NCBI GenBank assembly: GCA_964567045.1
Contig: CAZMLE010000010.1
Location: 15,641-79,640 of the forward strand
DNA length: 64,000 nt
Source: JAFNGF01 sp964567045
GTDB taxonomy: Bacteria > Planctomycetota > Phycisphaerae > Sedimentisphaerales > Anaerobacaceae
Reading direction: 5' to 3'
Below, piece after piece: positions 35,107 through 43,855 of the stretch (position 1 is its first letter; every line of letters begins with the position of its first letter). The notes below the pieces were generated by a model. It did no database searches, had not been told where the DNA came from, and was given only the letters and a program-made list of their open reading frames with translations. The position numbers were made by a program, and so were the translations under genes.

Positions 35107-35895
35107 TTAAGATTTTACGCACAAAATGTCATCCTCTTTTAAAAGAACCGTGAAGTCACTTTGAAGGATTGCATTTCTCATTCCTCTTACCCATTTTTCA
35201 TATTCCCTATATATCTTAGTAGCAATAGACATTTTAGAAACTATGAGCGGATTTTCTTCAGATAGATATGGCTGTTGATACCTAATCAAGCTTTTCCATC
35301 CCAGTTTGTCATACCCTATTTCACTTTGATTACCATCAGACTTCAAAATAATCAAGTTGCTTTCAGCATCACAGAAGAAAAAAAACTTTTCCGTTGGATC
35401 AAATGTTATAGATAATGTCTTTTTCCTGGTTTTAATATAAACCGGTGGAGCGCATGACTTGATACTCAATCCAGCAAGAACAACTGGTGAATGCAAGTAC
35501 GATTTTGACTTCTCAAGCCACATTTCTGCTGTTTCAACATCAGCCCGTACTTGATCAAGAGTGGGTAGCAGATAGCTATGTTCAAGGTCGTTCCTACGTT
35601 CAGTCAAAACCCCAACGATTGCAGTAATCCTGATATTGAGACGTTTAAGAACTTCGAGCTTAAGAGAAGTACCAGGTCTCTTGGGCCATTTGGGCCAGTC
35701 ATTCGCATACCGAACACGAACTGAATAAAGTATTTCATCGATTCTTGCATGGAGAGCACGCTTCGCATTCGTAAGAGCGTTAGCTCCTGATCTTTTATCA
35801 CCAACATTTATGTCCTGTCTAGCCCACTTAATGAATTCTTCGGGGGAAACGTGTGATTTATCTGATTTTGCTTTTTTTCTAACGTAGATACTCAT
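35107..35895 (-). CDS. HEPN-like helical protein of unknown family
   Basis: A 262-residue protein. The first 130 residues or so are helical (ANALTNAKRALHARIDEILY, LKLEVLKRLNIRITAIVGVL) and contain ERRNDLEHSY. There R101-x4-H106 matches the R-x4-6-H signature of HEPN ribonucleases, and the flanking layout (helix with RIDEIL, then LNIRI, then RND-EH) is that of HEPN domains. The C-terminal half is beta-rich and unrecognised. The gene lies beside an intergenic region with an antitoxin-like remnant at 36308, so a defence or toxin role is possible, but nothing proves it. Base use is more A/T-rich than its neighbours, which may indicate transfer. Confidence 0.6.
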   Translation of the reverse strand: MSIYVRKKAKSDKSHVSPEEFIKWARQDINVGDKRSGANALTNAKRALHARIDEILYSVRVRYANDWPKWPKRPGTSLKLEVLKRLNIRITAIVGVLTERRNDLEHSYLLPTLDQVRADVETAEMWLEKSKSYLHSPVVLAGLSIKSCAPPVYIKTRKKTLSITFDPTEKFFFFCDAESNLIILKSDGNQSEIGYDKLGWKSLIRYQQPYLSEENPLIVSKMSIATKIYREYEKWVRGMRNAILQSDFTVLLKEDDILCVKS

Positions 35896-36480
35896 TTGTT
35901 ATACCTTGTTTTGGAATGTTGCCGCTTAACGGCGCTGCGTTCGAGTACAAACAATGGTACGGTTCATACGATATGCATGGTCAGTTAATTCTAACTATCC
36001 ATGCTATCAGTTTTTTTCATACTTATTTTTATCTTGATTCGAGTCAAAGTCAAGACAAAACTGTCGCTCGTGCCACGTGATTAGTCACTCGGCCAGACAT
36101 TCGACAGTGTATGGTTTCTGTCATTTCGACCGAAGGCCCGCCGCGGGCGGGCCGAAGCGGAGGAATCCGCCTACAGATGGGAAATTAACTCAAGAAATGA
36201 GAACCAGCACACTTCTATGCCAGATGTCTTGACGCAGTTTACCCTGAGCGAAGTCGAACGGGCTGGACATGACAAAGAGTCAATATCAACCTCGGCTGAG
36301 GTGACAATTAAACACTGGAAAGCCATTTCGCCAGAGTTTCTTTCACTTCCTTGTGCGGCACGATTTTGCCGGATTTGATATCGGCCAAGCCTTAACCTGT
36401 GCCACTTCCGCTGACGGCAAACAGGCATTTATGCTGCGAAATCTTGTCAAGAATTCGGCACGGGTTCACAAAAAATCTCA
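35896..36480. other. Intergenic region with dispersed words and an antitoxin remnant
   Basis: Contains GGCCCGCCGCGGGCGGGCC (perfect palindrome) near 36137-36155, a CTGAGCGAAGTCGAACG word near 36244, and the remnant at 36308-36391. Otherwise I see nothing codable. Confidence 0.5.
36308..36391 (-). pseudogene. C-terminal remnant of a small antitoxin-like protein
   Basis: 28 codons reading GLADIKSGKIVPHKEVKETL then AKWLSSV and stop. The phrase ALADI-x-x-G-x-VV-x-H-EEV is usual at the C-terminus of RelB/YefM-like or CopG-like antitoxins. An in-frame stop directly precedes it, so the N-terminal part is lost. Confidence 0.4.
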
Positions 36481-36509
36481 TTGACAACAATATGGCTAAC
36501 TGGTATAAA
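36481..36509 (+). promoter_or_regulatory. Consensus sigma-70 promoter upstream of the LamG protein gene
   Basis: TTGACA at 36481-36486, 17-base spacer, TATAAA at 36504-36509 followed by T. A near-identical layout precedes 39659 and 52340. The leader to the ATG at 36817 is about 300 bases and contains a hairpin (CTGGAATG at 36554, CATTCCAG at 36591). Confidence 0.75.
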
Positions 36510-36816
36510 TGTGTAAATATGACTGTTGAAGTTCGTGGTCTTTAGGGACACACCTGGAATGAGAGGGTGATGCATCGCTGTAAGGTGTGACATTCCAGCC
36601 GACCTCAGACGAAGCCGCCCACATGGACGAGGAACACCGGCAGGTCCTAAATTACTGGAGATGGGCACAGGGTTTGGTAGAAATCGATTTGTCGGTTGTC
36701 TGAGACAAGCACGCAAGAGTATACATCTGTGTGTTTGGTGAAGACTGACCCGAGTTTGGCTTGTAGACGAAAACAAAAAAGACGAACTCTTTATCAATCC
36801 TTGAAGGAGGAGTAGT

Positions 36817-39441
36817 ATGTGTAAAAAATCGGTTTATTTGATTTCTTCTATTCTGACGCTTCATCTTGCTTTTTCAGACATAGCAATGGGTGCTGACCCA
36901 AATCTTGTTGGCTGGTGGAAGTTCGATGAGGGTTCCGGCACCGTCGCCATTGACTCGAGCGGCAATGGGCTTAGCGGCGTTATTAACGGCAACCCAACGT
37001 GGGGTACTAACGGTCCGTTCGACCAAAGTAACTACCTATTGTTTGACGGGACGAACGATTGGGTTGACATCAACTCCGTCCCTCAGGGAAAATTTCTGTT
37101 TGCGAATTACACGATAGCGATGTGGTTTCGAGTAGATGGCGGCTCTGGTCAGAGAGATTTGTTTGGGGCCACTAATAACGTCGGGGACCACGGCATTCTG
37201 TTAGAGCATGGTCACGGCCAGGCCCCCAACGGCATACGCTACATCAATCGGTCTCCTTTCGCTCCTGGCGGTATGGGTGCTCCAGAGGAAATCTACACCC
37301 CCCCAACCGTCATAGTCAACGACGGTAGCTGGCATCACTTAGCGGCGGTAAGGGCGTCAGATACCAGCAGGTTGCTGTACGTTGACGGGGTACAGGTGGG
37401 TTCAAACACAAACAACCTCCCAGCGTTCACTGCGCCTGCAAGGGTAGTTTTGGGCGTATGTAAGTACAGTTGGCTTGCGCGATGGTGGAACGGAGGAATA
37501 GACGATGTTCGAATCTACAACCGGGCACTGTCGCCGGCTGAAATAGGGCAGTTGGCGGGCTCACCCTTGGCGACTAATCCCCGTCCGAGCGATGGAGAAA
37601 AAGATGTATCGGTAAGTCCCGTTCTTAGCTGGAAACTAGGCGTTAACGCTAGCGCCCATAACCTTTATTTTGGCACTAATTCGGGCGATGTAAACAACGC
37701 CACCGTGACTACGCATCCGAACGTGACCGTCGCCAGTCTGAATGTCAGCAGCTATAAGCCGGCAGCGCTCCAGTTCAACATGACCTACTACTGGCGAGTC
37801 GATGAGGTCAAAGGTGCTGCTATCTTGAAAGGCAGTGTCTGGAGCTTTACGACGGGCAACTATTTCATTGTGGATGATATGGAATCTTATGGCGCCGCCG
37901 ACACACCTGGACCTCCGCCGCCAGCCGGCAGCAGAATATGGTACACGTGGAAAGACGGTGAGGGCTGGACAGAACCATCGATTGTTGAAGGCAATGAAGG
38001 CAATGGCACAGGCTCAGTCGTTGATGCCAGTGCCAGCACAGTGCACGGAGGCAATCAGTCGCTGGTGTTTAATTATGACAATGATGGCACAAATCTATTT
38101 GATCATGGCGGCAAAAAGTACTATTCAGAGATTGAGGCGGATACCTCTTATTTAGGCATCGGTCGAGACTGGACAAGAGCCGGCGTCAAAGCATTAACTC
38201 TGTGGTTCTATGGCGACTCTAACAACGACGCCAGTGCAACCGAGCAGATGTATGTGAAGCTAAACGGCGCGAAGGTTCTATATGACGGCAGCATGAGTGA
38301 CATAAGCGAACCTTCGTGGCACGAATGGAATATTGACATGTCGAAGTCTGGCATCGACTTGTCAAATGTCACTGAGATAGCAATTGGTTTTGGCGACGAG
38401 GCTAATACGACGCCGGGCGGCTCAGGTGTGGTGTACTTTGATGATATTCGGCTTTATCAGCCGCGGTGTATTCTTTCCAGGCGTACAGCCGATTTTGCAG
38501 AACTCGACTATGCACCACAGGGCTTCCCTACCTCTGGAGATTGTGTGATTGACTACAGAGAGCTGGATATAATGGCGAGCGATTGGCTGATTGAGGATTA
38601 CGTCATTAAACCGACAACAAATCCAGCCCTGGTCGGCGGTTTGGTTGCGTACTATCCGCTGGACGAGGGGACCGGCACTACCACTGCAGATGTGTCCGGC
38701 AATGGCCACAATGGGACTCTCGGAGGAGACGTGACATGGGTGATGCCCGGCTTGGCAGGAAGTAGTGCGATCAACGTGAACGGCGCCCGAGGTGCCAGGA
38801 TTAGTATTGGAAACTGGGATCCTTCAGCGGGGACAGGCCAACTAACCGTGTCTATCTGGGTAAAGTGGTCTGGACTACGACACGGCTTTTCTCAGGGTTT
38901 GATTTGTAAAAGAGATGGCTGGGATGATGCCGGGGTGAGGTTTATGTTCGAGATGGATACTCCGGGTAATAATGGTGGACTTGCTTTGCGGCAGTTTTCG
39001 GCTGCAAATACCGATCTGAATTCCGCGCAGGGTGTAATGACGCCATATATCGGCCAATGGGCGCATGCTGCTGCCACATTTGACGGGACTACTGCCAAGA
39101 TTTATCTCAATGGCAGAGAAATAGCATCCGGGCCATTTACGTTCGCGTCAGGAACCGGTGCCGGCCTGGTTATAGGCAACACCAATAGTGAGTCAGGTTG
39201 GCCCGACTGCCCTGAAGCCTTTAACGGAGACCTGGATGAGGCTCACATCTATAACCGAGCTTTATCGGCGGCGGAGATAGCGTACCTGGCCGATATGACA
39301 CCGAATGATGGGCAGTTGCACGTACCGGTGCCGTCACCTGCTGAGCTGTATAATGCTGAGGCGGCGGGGTCCCAGAAGATCGACCTGAAAGACTTCGCTA
39401 TTTTAGCGGACAACTGGCTTATCGAGCAGATGTGGCCGTAA
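36817..39441 (+). CDS. Secreted LamG-repeat protein with dockerin-like Trp-Pro tail
   Basis: An 874-residue exported protein; AAGGAGGAG lies 5 bases upstream of the ATG. A signal peptide (MCKKSVYLIS..., cleaved near 27) is followed by LamG/concanavalin-like domain 1 (about 29-240, NLVGWWKFDEGSGT) and an FN3-like module (about 250-350, TYYWRVDEVKG...VWSFTTG). A jelly-roll domain (about 350-545, ending VYFDDIRLY), a half-dockerin (about 565-590, GDCVIDYRELDIMASDWL), LamG domain 2 (about 605-825) and the tail IDLKDFAILADNWLIEQMWP complete it. No catalytic residues are evident, so it is probably a glycan-binding surface protein. It shares its tail with 40548, 43856 and 47306. Confidence 0.85.
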   Translation: MCKKSVYLISSILTLHLAFSDIAMGADPNLVGWWKFDEGSGTVAIDSSGNGLSGVINGNPTWGTNGPFDQSNYLLFDGTNDWVDINSVPQGKFLFANYTIAMWFRVDGGSGQRDLFGATNNVGDHGILLEHGHGQAPNGIRYINRSPFAPGGMGAPEEIYTPPTVIVNDGSWHHLAAVRASDTSRLLYVDGVQVGSNTNNLPAFTAPARVVLGVCKYSWLARWWNGGIDDVRIYNRALSPAEIGQLAGSPLATNPRPSDGEKDVSVSPVLSWKLGVNASAHNLYFGTNSGDVNNATVTTHPNVTVASLNVSSYKPAALQFNMTYYWRVDEVKGAAILKGSVWSFTTGNYFIVDDMESYGAADTPGPPPPAGSRIWYTWKDGEGWTEPSIVEGNEGNGTGSVVDASASTVHGGNQSLVFNYDNDGTNLFDHGGKKYYSEIEADTSYLGIGRDWTRAGVKALTLWFYGDSNNDASATEQMYVKLNGAKVLYDGSMSDISEPSWHEWNIDMSKSGIDLSNVTEIAIGFGDEANTTPGGSGVVYFDDIRLYQPRCILSRRTADFAELDYAPQGFPTSGDCVIDYRELDIMASDWLIEDYVIKPTTNPALVGGLVAYYPLDEGTGTTTADVSGNGHNGTLGGDVTWVMPGLAGSSAINVNGARGARISIGNWDPSAGTGQLTVSIWVKWSGLRHGFSQGLICKRDGWDDAGVRFMFEMDTPGNNGGLALRQFSAANTDLNSAQGVMTPYIGQWAHAAATFDGTTAKIYLNGREIASGPFTFASGTGAGLVIGNTNSESGWPDCPEAFNGDLDEAHIYNRALSAAEIAYLADMTPNDGQLHVPVPSPAELYNAEAAGSQKIDLKDFAILADNWLIEQMWP

Positions 39442-39512
39442 CCAGTACAGCCAAATAATGGTTGTGCTGTAAGTAAGTCGAGACTACAGATGCGCGAATT
39501 TAAAAAATCTTC

Positions 39513-39542
39513 TTGACGAGGAAATGGGCAATTTGGTATAAA
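39513..39542 (+). promoter_or_regulatory. Sigma-70 promoter upstream of the PEP-CTERM protein at 39659
   Basis: TTGACG at 39513-39518, 18-base spacer, TATAAA at 39537-39542, followed by T. Same architecture as 36481 and 52640. Confidence 0.7.
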
Positions 39543-39557
39543 TCAAGTGATAGACGA

Positions 39558-39611
39558 GTGATCCGCCGGCCTTGCCTATCTTCCGCGAGGAGCGGGGTAA
39601 GGCCGGGTCAC
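39558..39611 (+). repeat. Leader hairpin upstream of 39659
   Basis: GTGATCCGCCGGCCTTGCC pairs with GGTAAGGCCGGGTCAC with small bulges. It lies directly downstream of the predicted start site, so it may be a 5' stabilising or regulatory structure. Confidence 0.6.
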
Positions 39612-39658
39612 AAATGCAGTGGTCGAACTCTTAATAAAAAAAGAAGGAGGAGTAGGTT

Positions 39659-40282
39659 ATGTGTAAGAAGTTGATTTGTCTATGTCTTGTGTTAGCCTTG
39701 GCGTCCACCAGTTATGGCATCGTGATAGGCAACTTTGAACAGCAGATGGACAACTTCGGCCCGACATGGGAGACACCAGCCCCAACATTGACTTATAGCA
39801 CAATCGGAGCGACGTTGGGTAGCAGTAGTCTCGCTGTACAGCCCAACGTAAACGGTTGGCAATGGTCATTTATGCATGAAGGTATTCTGGACCTCGCTAC
39901 CAACAATATACTCTCGGTTGACGTGACGTGGCTCGCTGACGAGTGGGGAACAACTCCCTGGTGCAACTTTAAGGATGTCGCAATCAACAGCGATGGCCCA
40001 AGTGGTTGGATGCAGCTTTCCCCCACCGATCCGGCCAATCCGAGCTGGCCTGGTAGCTGGGATCCTGCAGGCTGGGGTGACAATACCAGGACCCTTACCT
40101 GGGACTTTTCGGGCTATGACGCGACTGGCGCCACGTGGATGCAGTTAATTTTCTCCACGAATTTTGGCGGCACTACCCCAGGCAAGTATTACATCGACAA
40201 TGTGCAGTTGATTCCCGAGCCGGCCACAATCGCTCTGCTCGGCTTGGGCGGACTGGCTCTGCTTCGTAGAAAGCGTACCTGA
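39659..40282 (+). CDS. PEP-CTERM surface protein
   Basis: A 207-residue exported protein with GGAGGAG upstream, the MCKKL-type signal peptide (to about residue 20), one jelly-roll-like domain (GNFEQQMDNFGP ... KYYIDNVQL) and the C-terminal sorting signal IPEPATIALLGLGGLALLRR then KRT. PEP-CTERM tails direct proteins to exosortase processing and surface or matrix display. The jelly-roll domain is clearly related to the N-terminal domain of the next gene, 40548, which has a different tail. No enzyme motif is seen; carbohydrate binding is inferred. Confidence 0.88.
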   Translation: MCKKLICLCLVLALASTSYGIVIGNFEQQMDNFGPTWETPAPTLTYSTIGATLGSSSLAVQPNVNGWQWSFMHEGILDLATNNILSVDVTWLADEWGTTPWCNFKDVAINSDGPSGWMQLSPTDPANPSWPGSWDPAGWGDNTRTLTWDFSGYDATGATWMQLIFSTNFGGTTPGKYYIDNVQLIPEPATIALLGLGGLALLRRKRT

Positions 40283-40333
40283 TCCTTGTCCAACAAAAGT
40301 ACTGGTTGACCGATAGGTTTGCGCAGGGATTCA

Positions 40334-40456
40334 GAGCCTATACTGCGAATCAATGTGCGTGTTTAGCCGGCAGAAAGGGCGTTCCTGGGGCCCACGAGGA
40401 CCCTCAAAGAGAGCGATTTTCAGGCTAAACACGTACTGTGATGCGGTATAGGCTCC
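40334..40456 (+). repeat. Long stem structure between 39659 and 40548
   Basis: GAGCCTATACTGCG at 40334 pairs with GCGGTATAGGCTC at 40443, and GTGTTTAGCC at 40359 pairs with GGCTAAACAC at 40423. The nested arms give a stem of about 35 pairs with internal loops. GAGCCTATA is related to the GGCCTA hairpins at 47151 and 51371, so it may be a terminator of 39659 and/or a leader of 40548. Confidence 0.7.
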
Positions 40457-40547
40457 GGCTGTTTTTAGGGTCGTGGTTGAGAATAAGTCTGCTGGTCTGC
40501 GACAGGGTCTCTCAGATTGTTCCTGAAGCAAAAGAAGGAGAACTGCT

Positions 40548-43500
40548 ATGTCTACAAAATTGATTTCTTTAGTTTCCATTGTTTTAGTGCTGGCTCTGGC
40601 GACCTCGACTTACGGCTCTAACCTGGTAGGTGACTTTGAAGGGGGCCTTGACGGATGGCAGCCACAGGATGGTGCTATCACGTTGGACATGTTGGGATTC
40701 AGCACTACTGGGGCCACATTGCACGACTACAGCCTCAGGTTGCACTCTCCGGGTGGATTTCGTTGGGCTGTCCGATGCCCGCTGCAGACCGATCCGAATG
40801 TCATTAAGGCTAACAACCACGTCTCATTTGATGTGACGCTGATTGCCTCCGAGTGGCAAGGCCAGACCTGGGCCAAGTTCGACAAGATTGCCATTAGTGG
40901 CCAGGGAACTGGATGGCGGGAGTCAACCGTTGCTACTGTTGAACCTCCACTTCAAGCAGGTGATCCCATAACCTGGAATTGTTTGGAGGACCAAACGGTG
41001 AGGTTTACGTGGGACTACTCTGCTATTGACTTTAGCAACCTCGCTGAGCAACCTACATACCTCAATTTTATGATCTGCGTGAATTCGGACGGTGCCAGCG
41101 GCGGCGGGCCTTTCTACTTCGATAATGTGGTGTTTTTCAATTCCGCATTTGCCAATAATCCAAAGCCGCCTAACACTCAGACTGATGTGTCGATTGACAC
41201 CGATCTTGCCTGGACAGCAGGGCATAACGCAACTGAACACGATATTTATTTCGGCACGAGCTTTGAGGCGGTAAACGGGGCGAAAAATACTGACCCGATG
41301 GGACCGACTCTGGTCTACCGTGCAAAGCAGGCGGCTGGCAACGAGAGTTATGCTATCCCCGAAACACTCGAGGTTGGGAAAACTTACTACTGGCGAATCG
41401 ACGAGGACGGTGCCAAAGGCGAGGTCTGGTCGTTTACGACTCAGGGTAAAGCCAAAAAACCCTCGCCAGCTAATCGGGCAATAGGCGTCAAACGTGAATC
41501 GTTAGTGCTTTCATGGAGACCGGGATTCTCAGGTGCATTGCACGATGTGTACTTCGGCACAAGTTTTGAGGCGGTGAACAATGCGACTAACAAGGACCCG
41601 ATAGGAGTTGATAAGGTCTACCGTGCGCACCAGACCGCCGACGCCAACAGCTACACCATCCCGGAAACTCTTGGTATCGGCCAAACTTATTACTGGCGAA
41701 TTGACGAGATCAAGGACACCACTGTGCATCGAGGTGATGTATGGACGTTTACGACCTTTAACGCTATAGCTGTTGACCCGAGTCCTCCTGACGATGCGAA
41801 CGACATGCAGAGGAAGCCTACGCTTAGCTGGAGGCCGGGATTGTATGCCGATACGCACGACGTGTACCTCGGCACCGCTTTTGACGAGGTTAACGACGCC
41901 AACACAGCTAACCTGGCCAGCTACCCGAATGTCGACTTCACAAACGTTGATGTCGACAGCTATGAGCCCGGACTGCTGGACCCCGACACAACCTACTACT
42001 GGCGGGTCGATGAGGTCAATAATGCTCACCCTGATAGGCTGTGGAAAGGTAGCGTCTGGAGCTTTACGACCGGCAACTTCATTGGCATCGATGACTTTGA
42101 AAGCTACACAGACGACGTCGACAACAGAGTGTTCCAGACCTGGCTGGACGGATTCGGCTACACAGAACCTAAACCGGGCTACGCCGGAAATGGCACCGGC
42201 TCAGCCGTTGGCAATGCTATGGCTCCATTCGTAGAGACAAGCATTGTCCACAGTGGCAGGCAGTCGACGCGGTTTGACTACGACAACACCGGTGCAGGCG
42301 GCAAAGCCCGCTACTCAGAGACCCAGCGGGGGTGGACCTCGCCGCAGGATTGGACCCAATACGGCGTTAAGGCGTTGACGCTGTGGTTTTACGGTGATCC
42401 GGACAATTCTGCTGAGCCGTTATACGTGGCAGTGCAAGACAGTCTCGGTGCAACTGGCGTAGTTACCCATCCGCAGACCGATGCCCTGCTGCAGGCCGGG
42501 TGGCAGGAGTGGAGTATTGCCCTTCCAGAGTTTGCTGTTGCCGGCGTTAATCTGACCAGGGTCAAGACGATGTATATCGGCGTGGGCAACAGGACCACTC
42601 CGCAAGCTGGTGGCACAGGCACTTTGTACTTCGATGATATTCGACTGTATTGGCCCAGATGCCGTCCTGAGCTGGTTGCACTTACAGGCGATTTCGACGG
42701 CGATTGTCTGGTTGGTTATGCAGACCTTGCGATGTTGGCAAGCGATTGGCTGAACGCTGATGAGACTATTAAGTTTGCCCCGAGTGAAATGAAAAAGCCG
42801 GACGCACCGGTACTTTGGTACAAGTTTGACGAGACTGGCGGCACCACTGTCACGGATCAGGCAGGCTACCATCACGGCACAGTCACGAATCTGAGTGATA
42901 GTACGTGGGACACAACCGGTGGCCGTGACGGTAAGGGCTGCATCAACCTGGCGGCTGGCAGTCAAACGTTCGTTGAGGTTCCGCCGGCGGCACTTGACTT
43001 TGTTTCAACTACGCAAAAAATAACTTTTGCGGCATGGGTCAATGGTGACCGGGATAATCCACAGGACAACTGGAATGGTCTGTTTGGCGTCAGGGCAGCC
43101 GACGCCGATCCTGTTCAGGACGGGTCTGAGGTTGTAGAGGTTCACTGCCCGACGCCTCCTACAGACACCATTAGTCCTCGTGTGGAGTGGCGTGTAGCGG
43201 GCGATCTTTTCTGCGCAAGCGACACACTACGTATCACCGATTTTGCAGGCCGATGGAACCACTACGTGTTCACCAAGGATGCTGATGCAAACATAATGAG
43301 AATATACCACAATGGCCGACTTGAGGTTGAGGTGGTTGATGCAAATTCCGCCGCAGACCCGATGTTTGATACACCGGTCGGCTGGTTTGCCGTCGGCGCA
43401 CGGCATATATGGTGGGGCCACTACATTGGCAAGATCGATGATTTCCAGGTCTATAATTATGCACTGTCGCCAGAAGAAATAGCGTGGTTGGCTACCGACG

Positions 43501-43628
43501 GCACCGGCAGTCTTTATGTGCCGCTTGAGAGGCCGACGAACCTATATGACGTGGCTCCGCATATAGTCAACTTCAAAGACCTTGCAGTATTTGCAGACAA
43601 TTGGTGTGAGGAGCTGCTGTGGCCATAA
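40548..43628 (+). CDS. Secreted multidomain LamG/FN3 protein with dockerin-like Trp-Pro tail
   Basis: 1026 residues. A signal peptide (to about 22) is followed by a jelly-roll domain (about 25-200) homologous to that of the PEP-CTERM protein at 39659. Three FN3-like modules follow (about 205-300, 302-400 and 405-505; each has HD-x-YFGTSFEAV and TYYWRIDE or TYYWRVDE). A second jelly-roll (about 510-700), a half-dockerin (about 710-735, GDFDGDCLVGYADLAMLASDWL in part), a LamG domain (about 755-980) and the tail VNFKDLAVFADNWCEELLWP end the protein. AAGGAG precedes the ATG. It probably binds polysaccharide at the surface and has no obvious catalytic site. Confidence 0.85.
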   Translation: MSTKLISLVSIVLVLALATSTYGSNLVGDFEGGLDGWQPQDGAITLDMLGFSTTGATLHDYSLRLHSPGGFRWAVRCPLQTDPNVIKANNHVSFDVTLIASEWQGQTWAKFDKIAISGQGTGWRESTVATVEPPLQAGDPITWNCLEDQTVRFTWDYSAIDFSNLAEQPTYLNFMICVNSDGASGGGPFYFDNVVFFNSAFANNPKPPNTQTDVSIDTDLAWTAGHNATEHDIYFGTSFEAVNGAKNTDPMGPTLVYRAKQAAGNESYAIPETLEVGKTYYWRIDEDGAKGEVWSFTTQGKAKKPSPANRAIGVKRESLVLSWRPGFSGALHDVYFGTSFEAVNNATNKDPIGVDKVYRAHQTADANSYTIPETLGIGQTYYWRIDEIKDTTVHRGDVWTFTTFNAIAVDPSPPDDANDMQRKPTLSWRPGLYADTHDVYLGTAFDEVNDANTANLASYPNVDFTNVDVDSYEPGLLDPDTTYYWRVDEVNNAHPDRLWKGSVWSFTTGNFIGIDDFESYTDDVDNRVFQTWLDGFGYTEPKPGYAGNGTGSAVGNAMAPFVETSIVHSGRQSTRFDYDNTGAGGKARYSETQRGWTSPQDWTQYGVKALTLWFYGDPDNSAEPLYVAVQDSLGATGVVTHPQTDALLQAGWQEWSIALPEFAVAGVNLTRVKTMYIGVGNRTTPQAGGTGTLYFDDIRLYWPRCRPELVALTGDFDGDCLVGYADLAMLASDWLNADETIKFAPSEMKKPDAPVLWYKFDETGGTTVTDQAGYHHGTVTNLSDSTWDTTGGRDGKGCINLAAGSQTFVEVPPAALDFVSTTQKITFAAWVNGDRDNPQDNWNGLFGVRAADADPVQDGSEVVEVHCPTPPTDTISPRVEWRVAGDLFCASDTLRITDFAGRWNHYVFTKDADANIMRIYHNGRLEVEVVDANSAADPMFDTPVGWFAVGARHIWWGHYIGKIDDFQVYNYALSPEEIAWLATDGTGSLYVPLERPTNLYDVAPHIVNFKDLAVFADNWCEELLWP

Positions 43629-43667
43629 CCGCCTGAACGCTCAACGATTTCGCAGCAGTCAAAAAGA

Positions 43668-43737
43668 ATTTAGAATTGAGAATTAAGAATGGAGAAAGTC
43701 CAATTCTCAATTCCGCATTCCAAATTCTAAATTCCTC
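43668..43737 (+). repeat. AATTCTAAATTC-type low-complexity tract
   Basis: Tandem variants of TTGAGAATTAAGAATGG and CAATTCTCAATTCCGCATTC, self-complementary overall. It supplies an in-frame ATG that would give a spurious start to the next gene. Confidence 0.6.
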
Positions 43738-43855
43738 ATGGGCCCTGCTGCTTTCACATGGATCGAGGTCGTACGTGGACTTGGCCATCCCTTTCGGGAG
43801 ATGCACAGTGCCTTGTTACGTTATAAGCCCGCAGGGTTCATCCGGGAGCAGGAAG

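Noticed and set aside
36554..36598. Leader hairpin near 36554 as a known riboswitch
   Set aside because: The stem CTGGAATG/CATTCCAG is short, and the rest does not match any class I can recall; recorded only as a leader hairpin.
40548..43628. Internal frames in the LamG proteins as separate genes
   Set aside because: The large frames are continuous with recognised domains; the others show no start sites and are low-complexity.
43676..43855. ATG at 43676 as the start of the DUF5060 glycoside hydrolase
   Set aside because: It lies in a low-complexity repeat tract, gives 60 residues without signal-peptide character, and a well-placed TTG with GGAG upstream exists at 43856.
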